Part shown: positions 45,973 to 55,715 of the stretch, piece by piece
Position numbering within the stretch: position 1 is the stretch's first letter
How the letters are laid out: each line of letters starts with the position of its first letter
Assembly: GCA_947172415.1 (NCBI GenBank)
Contig: OX359190.1
Span: 6,448,001 to 6,512,000, forward strand
Direction: 5' to 3'
DNA length: 64,000 bases
DNA from: Chondrosia reniformis
Lineage: Eukaryota; Porifera; Demospongiae; Chondrillida; Chondrillidae
The notes under the pieces: model-generated
Databases searched by the model: none
What the model was told of the DNA's origin: nothing
What the model saw: the letters and a program-made list of their open reading frames with translations, nothing else
Position numbers and translations under genes: made by a program

Positions 45973-46422
45973 CTTGGGCTAACTATATATATACGTATAT
46001 ATAAATTGTGTTCTCGTATGATTATTACTATTTTTTTTATGTATCTTTCATTATATAATTAAATACAATAGATATCATTCACCTGGGGGTCATTTTATTC
46101 CTATTGGGCAGTATACCCCCAGGTTCTAGGGTGACCTTACACATTTAGGGAGGTCTAAGATTGAGCTCAGTAGTAGTACAGCAAAATGACCTTATAATCC
46201 CAGGGGGTATCAAGCCTGCACCCCCTTACATACCAAGAAGTTCCAGCCAACAGGTTGGTCCTTCCTATAGGCTTATATAGGATAATCTTAACTTGGGTTA
46301 ATAGACATAGTGTATAGGTACCGTTATATAGATGTACGCATGGAATGGGCCGGGGGACCATATACAAGGCTATAAGCAAGGTAGCTATAGGTGTAGTTAT
46401 TTAGTAGATAATCTCGTAACCA
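45973..46422. other. Spacer with 10-bp palindrome
   Basis: ACCTGGGGGT near 46081 and ACCCCCAGGT near 46115 are inverse complements about 24 bases apart. They may belong to the 3' end of the DIRS/Ngaro element. No gene. Confidence 0.4.
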
Positions 46423-47319
46423 TTAAACTCTACTAAGCTTGGCAGCTATCTCCTCAACACATTTGCTAAGTTGTACTGTCATGCTGCATTTTTCACATTT
46501 GCCTATAGCAGCAGAATCTGATGTTGTCTGAATTTTACCCTTGCACTTAAAGCAGCTCTTTTTAAATGTTTGTAAGTGCATCACCCCTATAACAACTGCA
46601 TTTTCTAGGCAAACATCAGTGTTGTTTGGTTCATTTTTCTCAACAGAACCAATATCTAGAATACTAATGATATGTACATCTTCCTTTGCCATTGAGAGGT
46701 ACCTCAAACCATTATATACCTTCACCATTAATCCTGACAACTTATATGAAGACTCTATCTTCAGTGATGTAACAATCTTCTCCCAAACAGTCAATTTTGC
46801 AGTTCCAGTGGAATCTCCTTTTATAAGGTCTTGTTTTTTCAAACCGTCCTTTAATTCTAGTACTTCCTTTTCACTAATGACCTTGACTTTAACTGAAATT
46901 CGCTGATAAATTTGCAATCTTTCCAATTGATCTAGTGTTACTTCAGTTATTGGTTCATGCACCATTGGCACATAAAACTTTGAGGAAGATTTTTGCATCT
47001 GTGTGTGTTTCCCCATAATAATTTCAAGCTCTGAGCCCCATTTACTTGATTTCACCTTACAGTTAACAAGGGCTACTGGTTCATTTTTCTCATGGAACCC
47101 TGCTAGCCTTTGTTGGTGACTTGTATCAAAACCAACTAGCCTAAGGTTAGTTTTGCCATCCGTTAATTGGCCATCAAAAAAATTGGAAAGCCCAGATGTG
47201 CTTTCCTTCATTGGAGACAAAGAAGCCACTATTCCATGCACTTTAGCATGCTTGGCTTCATGGTCCACTTCACTCACATCTTTAAATTCATCATATGACC
47301 TCTTACTGCTGCCTGCCAT
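46423..47319 (-). CDS. RPA-like single-stranded DNA-binding protein, uninterrupted ORF
   Basis: I take the ATG at 47319 (MAGSSKRSYDEF). The frame is open 13 codons further, to 47358, so 298 or 311 aa. It has two OB-fold-like segments. The first has HGIVASLSP...FFDGQLTDGKTNLRLVGF (about residues 40-115 of the longer form). The second has GTAKLTVWE (about 150-235). A zinc-ribbon CFKC...CEKC lies near the C-terminus (269-291). This is the layout of RPA-1-type DNA-binding domains without the interaction N-terminus. Intronless RPA-like genes of this size are known passengers or partners of Helitron-like elements, and one lies 3.5 kb away. It is intact among decayed neighbours. Host function is possible but less likely. 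Confidence 0.7.
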   Translation of the reverse strand: MAGSSKRSYDEFKDVSEVDHEAKHAKVHGIVASLSPMKESTSGLSNFFDGQLTDGKTNLRLVGFDTSHQQRLAGFHEKNEPVALVNCKVKSSKWGSELEIIMGKHTQMQKSSSKFYVPMVHEPITEVTLDQLERLQIYQRISVKVKVISEKEVLELKDGLKKQDLIKGDSTGTAKLTVWEKIVTSLKIESSYKLSGLMVKVYNGLRYLSMAKEDVHIISILDIGSVEKNEPNNTDVCLENAVVIGVMHLQTFKKSCFKCKGKIQTTSDSAAIGKCEKCSMTVQLSKCVEEIAAKLSRV

Positions 47320-47358
47320 TCTTCTATATTGACAACTGCATGATGAACACATATACAC

Positions 47359-48752
47359 ATTATTGAAAACCTAATATTCAAATACTATAGCTATCTCCTA
47401 AGGTAAAACCTCTAAATAATCTTAAGGTGCCTGGTACACCTAATTATAGCAACTTCTATTCATGATGTCTTAATGAAATTCATTATCTGCAAATAGGAAA
47501 TACAAATTATGAATTAAGAACAGACAAAGGTCACATACTATACCAATAGAGGATATGCATCGGCACCACCCACTCTGTGGTTAAGGGGTCAATGGTGAAT
47601 AGTTAGTCTGGTTCTGTATGTTAACATAGGAAAAGAGCTGTAAAAGGATCATCGTTATAGAAGAAACTTTTGGTAACTAGAAAGTAAAGCGATTTGGATT
47701 TGAAGAGTGACCAAAAAACTTTTCGAAAACGAATTAGAATGATGGGACAATTATTTGGATATAACATATATGTAGCTACTTAACAAGATCGATTTTTTAT
47801 CCAAAAAACTACTTTTTTTCTTAATTTTCAACATATTTAGAAGAAGATAAAGCCATTATAATTCTTGAAAAGGAAAGGGCGATTGTTTTTGCACGCAAAA
47901 GGCATGCAGGAGGAACACATTTAGAAAGAATCCCATTTTAGCCAAAATTTCCATCTTATAATGTTCTTAAAGATAGCTTTTATTTAGTTTGTAAGGTTGG
48001 TAGATTTAGAACAATTCCAGCAGCTTGTAAAACAGCTTTTTGTTGCTTTTCCGTATACCTACTAATAGATTGATTCACTTTCGACCTTTTTATTGTGCAA
48101 CCAATGCATATCCCTCTATTCGGTGAAGCAGTTTCTGGGATGACTTCATTATTTAATAACAGTAAACAGTAAAGTAAAACTATAACCTGTATACCGTATA
48201 GCGAGGTTTAGTACATTGAAACTTTTCCTGCAGATATATACGTACAATACGCTATATTACACCATTGTAAGAAAGGAAGTTGTGCAGTTATACAAATGTT
48301 ACGTAATACGGGCACTTTCGCCTACATGTAGAAAATGGAGTCTGTTGTAGATTTCTGCTTCAATTTCAAAAAAAAGAAGAATGCCTTTGTAATTAGATGT
48401 AACTCATTTGCCATAGGTCCACTTATGTATTATTGTAATTTTGTGTTTCTCTTTAAAAGATAGAAACGTCACAAAGTAAATCTGTAGGTGCTTCCGTATA
48501 ACGACGTTTATTTTATTTGGGGATCTTGCACTATCCCCAAAGCATCTCCACTTTAACATGCGCTCAGCGAAGAGTGCAATGTGGATATGCAGTGTGAAAA
48601 GACCGATAGACTTTGTGTGTACTTAGCTAAGTGTACATGTCTAATATAATAAATTAAGGATTCCTTATAACTGCGTCAAACTTATCTTTGAGATGGTACA
48701 TCCTTCGACTTTTTGAGCATTTAAAAACACAGTTGGTTTTCGTTTCTTTGTC
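47359..48752. other. Intergenic, nothing recognised
   Basis: AT-rich; no coding frame or terminal repeat assigned. The upstream region of the RPA-like ORF shows no clear TATA. Confidence 0.4.
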
Positions 48753-48782
48753 AAACGTTTCAACCCTGAGGGTCTTCCTCAG
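48753..48782 (-). ncRNA. Hammerhead-ribozyme-like motif in Penelope-like element
   Basis: The minus strand reads CTGAGGA, then a short ACCC/GGGT helix closed by TCA, then GAAAC. This is the CUGANGA - stem II - GAAA arrangement. It lies just after the coding region of the Penelope-like element, the same relative place as the motif at 20995-21020. Confidence 0.45.
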
Positions 48783-48819
48783 TGACTGATGGTTGAGTGG
48801 AAGAATTGCCTCTTTTTAT

Positions 48820-49735
48820 AGAGGTTTTTCTTCCATTTCCACTTCCTGTCATGTGACCCTTAGTAGGATGAGAAAAACAGGAAGTATGAATATTAAATCG
48901 TCTCCAGGATTGGTGTAACACAATGCCTTTATCTAAATTCATTCTCACCTGACTCTTCTGGATCCTGATGGCTTCCTTGACCCTTCTCCTTTGCCAGTGG
49001 ATTTCCCTGTCTGCAATCTTGGCCTTGTCCCAAGCAATTGAGTGGCCAGTCTTGAGGGAGTGTGCAGCTATACCGTTGTTCACATCCCCCATCCTGATTG
49101 CTCACTTGTGTTCCGCCAGTCTCACTTTCAGGGTACTTCCAGTTTCACCCATGTAGACTGCAGAACACTCAGAACAAGGAATTAGGTAAACTACATCCAT
49201 AGGTGGTTGTGGCTGTTTTGGGTTGGATAATACGGTTCTCCGTGATCTCTGTTTGGAGAAAATGGTCTGGATACCCATTTTCCTACAGCTTTTATCGATT
49301 ATCTCACTGAGTCCCTTTATATATGGAATAAAGAGTTTGTGTTTACACTCATCCTCACTCCCCATAGTCTGTCTTCTCCTGTTGAGCAGTCTATGAGCCT
49401 CCCGTTTAGGGTATCCATTAGCTGAAGTACTCCTTCCAGGTGCTCCTTTCTTCTTTCAAGTTATTGGAGTTTGGTCCACAAATCTTTTCGGCTTTGTCTT
49501 TGAGACACAGTGCGATACCACTTTTTACCCTAGGGTGGTGGTGAGAGGTAAAGTGAAGGTACCTGTCTGTGTGTGTTGGTTTCCTATACACAGATGTGTC
49601 CAAACTTCCCTTGCACTTCTTTACTTGTACATCCAGGAAGGGTAAGGAACCATTGGTCTCCTTCTCCATGGTAAATTCGATGTTGCTATTTCTTTCATTG
49701 AGGAAACTCAAGAAGTCCTCCAGTGGTTTTGGAAG
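48820..49735 (-). pseudogene. Penelope-like RT end and GIY-YIG endonuclease
   Basis: 49711-49418 carries LPFLDVQVKKCKGS and YRKPTHTDRYLHFTSHHHPR, the end of the Penelope RT. After a frameshift, 49365-49102 carries YLIPCSECSAVYMGETGS and the VRLAEHK motif of GIY-YIG. A stop is followed by an in-frame C-terminal tail (GDVNNGIAAHSLKTGH). RT catalytic motifs are missing, so it is dead. Confidence 0.75.
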
Positions 49736-49740
49736 AAATA

Positions 49741-50804
49741 CTAAATAGCTTTGTTTACCAAACTTGAATGTTAAGACAATTTTTTACTTCACAATCTCAC
49801 TATATATAACATACATTCACCTAGTTTCTCTATATAGTGGCTCATCATGTGTATCATATAACTATTAATATAAATTCTACGCCGAGGGTTTGTACAGTCT
49901 ACTTCATTTAAAAACTACGGGTGATCATAAATTGCGTCATTTTCTTCATACCTCAAGTTAGAATGAGTCAGTGTATTGCAACTTGTCGTATTATTTTACA
50001 ACTTTTGTTTCTTATCAACTCGCCAACTATGAGCGTTTCAACATTATTACTTTTAATACTTGTGCCTCTGTATTCCTTTTGGAAAGGGGTAGTCAGCTTA
50101 TTCTTGGTAAGCCATATATGTTCTCCACGAGGATAAACCTGCTGTAAAGTTAAGCTGAAAACTGTTTATATTTACTCTTTGGCATGCAAAGGGATTCATT
50201 CATGCCTAGGTGTAGGATAAAGCGGGGTAAAACGGAACGCAGGGTAAAACGGAACACTTGCATTCGACCAACTCTTACAAAGCAAGGAATAAATCGAACA
50301 ACTTCATATCATAGGACACTTAGGTATAACCTTCAGCGAATACATGCATGCAAAACGTTTGGGTTAACTGCGCACCATCACAAATATACAGCGCAATAAT
50401 CATTACTGAATAACTTGTAGCACATGCTAAAATTTCACCGCAACCAATACGAGACATTCCATTATATCTTGAAAGCCATGCCAGGAACCAAAGATCATTA
50501 GGTTATGCGAAGACTGTTTGATTTGTGAAAACCCATAATTCACGCTGAGATGCACTCTAAATCCAACTGTTCCCTTGTGTTCCATTTTACCCCACCCGCC
50601 ATTTTGACTGGAAATAACATCGTGAATCAACATGTTTATAATAAAAATACTCTTTTTAAAAACACTCCTTACCAGAGCTCAGTAGGAAAATGTACACTAC
50701 GTAAGTTCCCACTGGAGATTGAGGCAAATTTTGCACAATTGCAAACATTGTATGCTTCTCTCCCTTCTAGAAACCAACATGGCTTCTTGAATGGTAGCTC
50801 TGAT
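49741..50804. other. Spacer before the Helitron-like element with repeated GTAAAAYGGAAC
   Basis: GGGGTAAAACGGAAC and AGGGTAAAACGGAACAC lie at about 50223-50260. An inverse copy lies at about 50575-50595. They may bound a roughly 370-bp MITE-like insert. An upstream extension of the 2A frame (from 50550) overlaps this and is probably not translated. Confidence 0.35.
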
Positions 50805-51230
50805 ATGGAAGTATATATAAAATCCAAATTATTTAAAATTACCAGTTTTATCTTTCTGCTGTATATAATGTTTATACTTTTGTGCCATGGAGATATAGAA
50901 CAAAACCCTGGCCCCTTTACTAACAAGAAGATAAGAGATTGGCAAAAAATATTATGCCACAAAAAAGAAAGTCTATTAGAGCATCATAAACAGTCATATA
51001 TTGAAAACCTTGTTAAAAGAAAGGCTGATGCTCGTAAGTTGTCCTTAATAGAATATGGCAATAATTCAGAAAAGAAAAAGATAGCATCAAAGAACCAATA
51101 TATGAATAACCCTGAGAAGAAAAGAGCTATTTCCAGGATTAATTACATGAATAACCCTGAGAAGAAGAGGGCTATTTCCAGGGTTAATTACATGAATAAC
51201 CCTGAGATATTTCCAGGATTAATTACATGA
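50805..51230 (+). pseudogene. N-terminal leader with hydrophobic segment and 2A ribosome-skipping motif
   Basis: I choose the ATG at 50805, which gives a short N-terminus, a hydrophobic stretch (SFIFLLYIMFILL) and then GDIEQNPGP at 50889-50915. This fits the 2A consensus D-[VI]-E-x-N-P-G-P, where the ribosome releases the upstream product before the final proline. The downstream part is basic and enters the NPEKKR repeats. A truncated repeat unit at about 51187-51223 shifts the frame to a stop at 51230. 2A motifs after a hydrophobic N-terminus have been described in invertebrate NLR proteins and non-LTR retrotransposons. Confidence 0.7.
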
Positions 51231-51480
51231 ATAGCCCTGAGAAGAAGAGGGCTATTTCCAGGGTTAATTACATGAATAACCCTGAGAAGAAAAGAGCTAT
51301 TTCCAGGATTAATTACATGAATAACCCTGAGAAGAAAAGAGCTATTTCCAGGATTAATTATATACATAATTTTTAGGAGAAAAAAGATGCTTCCAAGGCA
51401 AGTTATGTTTGTGACCCTACAAGAAAAAAATGCTTCAAGAGTCAACTACATGCGTGACCCTGAGAAGAAGAAATCTGCTT
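51097..51480 (+). repeat. 45-bp tandem repeats encoding YMNNPEKKRAISRIN
   Basis: About six good copies (one shortened near 51187) and two or three degenerate ones after 51360. Each intact unit encodes 15 basic residues. Similar Lys/Arg-rich NPEKKR arrays occur upstream of Rep in Helitron-like proteins of cnidarians and sponges, to my recollection. Confidence 0.8.
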
Positions 51481-51600
51481 TGAGGGGCAGATATAAACAA
51501 GTTAAAAGAAATAAACTGGTTATACAAAGACATAGAAAATACATCTGTTGATAGAGTCACTGAAGAAATTACAGAAGTAATCAGTAAAAGTACTAGTAGA

Positions 51601-52992
51601 ATGTTAGTCAGAGCTACCGATAAGGACCTTTCTACATTTCAAATGTACACTATAAGAAATTTAGATAATCGACTATCTGATTCATTAGACTCTGATATAG
51701 AGCAATATAAACTTTTGTGCATTCAGGAAAGTCCTTTGGATAATCGCCAAAAGTATCTTTATGTAATGTGTTTTCCAATATTATTCCCAACTGGAAAGTA
51801 TGGCCAATACCATGATCGTGAAATTAAACTATCATTAAGTGAATATATAAAATCACATCTTTTAAATAGTGATTCTTGTTTTAGAAAAAATCCTCAATAT
51901 GTCTTTTTCTTGCTTTGGCAAAAGGAATTAAAAGAAATATCTTCTGATGTGTACAATATCTTAAAATCTTTAAAGAGTAAATCCATGTCAGTCAGCTTAC
52001 TATTAGAAAAAATTGCCACAGGTGATGGACAACTAGAAGCAAATTTGTGCACCATGCTTCAAAATCAGTTCGTGGTACTAAACAATACTGGTTTTTCACT
52101 TAAATGCATGATACGAACTTTTGGAACACTCCACTCTTTTCCTCATATTTAGCTGTGCAGAATATGAATCTACAGATATAATGGATTATCTTCAAAAGAT
52201 TAATAATGTACCTTTTACATATAATATTGGAAACGTTTGTGCTGAAGATCCAATATCTGTTTCTGGACAGTTTTCATTAAAATTTCATTCTTTCTTTAAT
52301 ACTGTTTTAATTAAGAGTTCCGTTCTTGGGGAAATTGATCACTTTTACTGAAAAAAGGAATACCAAGCACGTGATGCACCACACATCCTTTGGATTAAAC
52401 ATGCACCTATTATTGGAGTTGATGATTCAACTGTAGTCCTAAATTGGATAACAAATCACATAACCTGTCAACTTCCTGATGAATTAGTCAATCTAAAACT
52501 ACACAGGCTGGTCTTACAATATCAATGCACAAATGTAGTGCATACTGTAAAAGAAGGTATAAATATGGAAAAGGTATTTTCATAACAAATTGTAAATTTG
52601 GTTTTCCTCGTCAAATTTGTACAATGGATACTTTTAACTGTATAGGAGGCAACTTGAAAGCTCAAAAAAATATGACTTAAAACGTTCTAAAAAGGAAATT
52701 CATATAAATGATTACAATCCTCTTTTGTTGTTGTTGTGGAAGGCTAATATTGACATTCAGTTTGTTGCTGAGTCATCACTTGCTCTAGCCCACTATATAA
52801 AGTTCTTCAAGATTTGCAAAAGACTGACCCAAAAAGCGAAAATATTTACGAAGATAATTTAATTGATACATTTTTTCCAAGACGACCATAAGATCTGAAA
52901 AATATCTGTCTGTATTATTTTGTGACTACTTATGATTATAGCATCAATGACAATGAGAGGGTATATAAGTGTTAGACTTGTTAATCACAAAA
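51601..52992 (+). pseudogene. Helitron Rep (HUH endonuclease) region, degenerate
   Basis: 51601-52152 is open and carries CFPILFPTGKYGQYHDRE...SEYIKSHLL, the Helitron_like_N signature. After a frameshift comes QARDAPHILWIKHAP (about 52363-52408), where the HUH motif normally reads H-U-H; the second His is Leu here. Later pieces include INDYNPLLLLLWKANIDIQF (about 52705-52765) and a segment ending LVNHKI at the TA insertion site. There are multiple stops, so it is inactive. Confidence 0.75.
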
Positions 52993-52994
52993 TA

Positions 52995-53021
52995 CAGTGC
53001 ACCCAACTATAAACTTCCTAA
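52995..53021. repeat. Left terminal inverted repeat of the DDE transposon
   Basis: 27 bases starting CAGTGCACCCAAC, with two mismatches to the right end (positions 2 and 14). Confidence 0.8.
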
Positions 53022-53568
53022 TATGGCTGCCGCCGTCTTTGTGGTTATAACTCGAGAAAGAAATAAGATACAGATTTGAAACTTACAGCAAAGAAGCTTT
53101 AGTATATCTAGATCACATTGGAAAATGATTGGTCAGGCTACCATAAACCATCTTTAAGAGCAATCTCCCTGAATACGGTTAACGGCCATTTTCGTATTTT
53201 ATATTTCAACTACCGCGTTGTTATAATATAAACAGAATCATTTTATATACCAATTGCCCATAACAATACCTATAAAATTACAGAGGCTTTTTTCAATTCA
53301 TTGCGCTATTCTGAAGATATTCCTTTCACTATAAGAACAATATGGGGTTCTTGGAAAATTTTCAGCACTATGAAAATGCACTTAAATAATTAGATATCAT
53401 TGTTCAATATAGCTAAAAGATTCATCTACAAAGTTACAGAGCCAAAATAAAGAAAAATGTCATATGTTTTAAAATACAATGTAAATAATATATATATAAA
53501 ATTGTTGGTGGTTTTTAATGTTAACAATGGTTAGTTAATTACAAAAATATAATTTTAACTTAAAAAAA

Positions 53569-55402
53569 CTAGGAGTGAATACCAACCCTCCTATGGGACC
53601 TATAAGTTTTCTTAAACTCTGTTGCCTTAAGTTCAAGTTCTGTACCAGCCTGAAGACCCTCTAAATATCCATACATGTATCGCTTAACTCGGTCAAAATA
53701 ATTCCTAATGTTGTCTAGGGTAATGCTTTCTAAGGCCTTTGGAATGGTCTTTCTGAGGCCCATGATAGTATAATTGCAATAAGCCCTTGTGTACCTCTTA
53801 CTTTGTGACCAGCAACGTTCAATGGGGTTGAGTTCGCAATGGAACTTAGGAATAAATATGCACACGTGACCACGATTGTTTAGTATGTGCTCTAACTGGC
53901 ACTTTTCCCCAGCAAAATCAGGAAACTTGCTAATAATATCACGCATGTCATCTAACTTCTACCCCTTAGTATCAATTCCTCTCTTTTGTAGCAAGGCTCG
54001 GGTTCCTATAGGTCTTCCACTAATTTTGTACCTGGCCATTCCAAATAGTGTCCCTCATTGCAGGCTACTTAATCCCAGGTCCTAAATTCATCCTCTTGGC
54101 CACTAAGGCATCATCACCCATTACTGTGTGGCAACCACTGTGGTCAAACAACCACACCAGCTTATACCCCCTGTCTTGGATACTTATACTCTGCAATATC
54201 TATGGCTTCATGAATTTGCTTTAAAAATTTATCGGATGTCCAAAACCCATCTCTATTTTCTCCATACTCTAAAAGTGTCCTGGCAACTAATTTAACATTA
54301 GGATTGGACTGCTTAGCCTGATCATACTCCTCCATAGTAAGCTTTAGGAACCCCCCATGCTCTTCAATAAAATCAGAAACATTAATACCAGACCCTCTGG
54401 ACCTAGGCTTTATAAAATTGCTATTACTATCACCCCAAAATTTACCTTGATCCTCATTAGCATTAAAGGTTGACTCGTCGTGGAAAATGAAGACTGTGTT
54501 GCTAATGGTTTCCAAAGGTGGTGATTCAATGTCTTCAGGAAATCCTAATTTAGACTTTTCTGAAGGTGCTTCCTCTTTCGTGATAAAACCCAAGGCTATC
54601 ATCTTACGTAAAAACTTTTGTCGACTCTCTACCACATCCTTGCGCTCATGCCCATCAATATAAATCCCCTTCCTTCCATCAACTATTTCAAACCCTAATT
54701 CATGCATCCATCTGCGACAAGTCTCCACGCCAACCTTTCGAGGGTAATGTGGCTCCAGACTGGAAGAGGGCAACAGGTCACTATTAAACCACTCACAAAA
54801 AGTAAGAGTGATCAAATTGGGTTTGCCCTTTGCCTTTCCATTTGTGCGAATGAATTCAGTGGTCTTCTGGTTAAGCTCTTCATTACTCCATAGAAGTACT
54901 CTTTGATACTTAACTTGGTAACTATCTGGGAATCCCTGTTCTGTGAGGCTAAGTCTCCATTCCCTCACAGTCCTGTCTGAGTACCCCAGTAGATCTCCTG
55001 CCACTCCATCTGCAGATGACTGATTAAACCCTCCATACATTGTTAATACATGCTGAATACAAATTGCAACAGTCATCTTGTCATTTTGATCCAAAGAAGT
55101 AGCCCAATCCCTGATCATTTCCTCTGTTGCATTAGGTACGGACTGATTATTAGATGTTGGCCTTTCTTTTTCAAGGTGACTTTCTGATTCACTAACTTCT
55201 GGCTCAATTTGAGGGCGATTTTCACTGGAGGCTGAGGAGTAACGGTCATCTCGTGAAGAACGATTTTGTCATCTTGATTCCTGTCAAAATCGGCATTGTT
55301 TTCTTCCTCCAATTGTGAACGATTTTCATCCAATCCTGTGCAAGATTGTTTGGCTTGTCTGGCATCCTTTAGTTGAATTGATCTTCTCTTCTTTCTTGGC
55401 AT
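53569..55402 (-). pseudogene. DDE transposase (IS630/Tc1/mariner-like), three fragments
   Basis: 55402-55115 starts MPRKKRRSIQ, with a Lys/Arg-rich N-terminus. A frameshift leads into 55118-54162, which has a helix-turn-helix-like part and IFHDEST (first acidic residue) at about residue 210. The middle section (54161-53947) is out of frame but retains LVWLFDHSGCH, the second Asp. 53946-53569 carries FHCELNPIERCWSQSKRYTR, the catalytic Glu. All three DDE positions survive in fragments, but several shifts and stops inactivate it. Proteins of this type are also common in basidiomycete genomes, by recollection. Confidence 0.75.
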
Positions 55403-55686
55403 TACTGCTCCAAAACAATAATCAGCGAATTGAGATAAATTTATTTGTTTATACTACGTACTATTGCAATGCGTTAACACATTCCTGACTGCGTGATAAT
55501 GCCTAGTAACATGTGTCATGTGACTTGAACTAAACAACTAATTGGGTACTTCATAGCAACGGATTAAACTTGAGCAGATTGAGTCGATTTTTCGATCTCT
55601 AAACAAACGCTATTATAAGCTTTATTTTAATATATGGTAACCTAGGAAAATACAGTACTATAAAATTATTGCGGCTTAAAATATTT

Positions 55687-55713
55687 TTAGGAAGTTTATG
55701 GTTGGGTGCACCG
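55687..55713. repeat. Right terminal inverted repeat of the DDE transposon
   Basis: Complement of the left end, followed by TA. The open frame beginning at 55698 is an artefact: its first codons are this repeat read through into helicase sequence. Confidence 0.8.
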
Positions 55714-55715
55714 TA

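Larger units (their letters stand above)
48753..49740 (-). mobile_element. 5'-truncated Penelope-like element
   Basis: The coding remnant starts abruptly near 49740 within the RT C-terminal region and continues through GIY-YIG to a 3' non-coding part with the hammerhead-like motif. 5' truncation fits target-primed reverse transcription. Terminal repeats were not identified. Confidence 0.65.
52995..55713 (-). mobile_element. IS630/Tc1/mariner-like DDE transposon, 2719 bp, inserted at TA
   Basis: The inverted ends share 25 of 27 bases: CAGTGCACCCAAC... at 52995 and CGGTGCACCCAAC... reading in from 55713. TA flanks both sides (52993-52994 and 55714-55715). Removing the element with one TA restores the Helitron frame across NHKIFDPEKE. 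The transposase is on the minus strand. Confidence 0.85.

Noticed and set aside
50550-50804. Upstream extension of the 2A-containing frame
   Set aside because: It overlaps the possible MITE and lacks features. The ATG at 50805 places the hydrophobic segment and 2A motif at the N-terminus, as in known examples.
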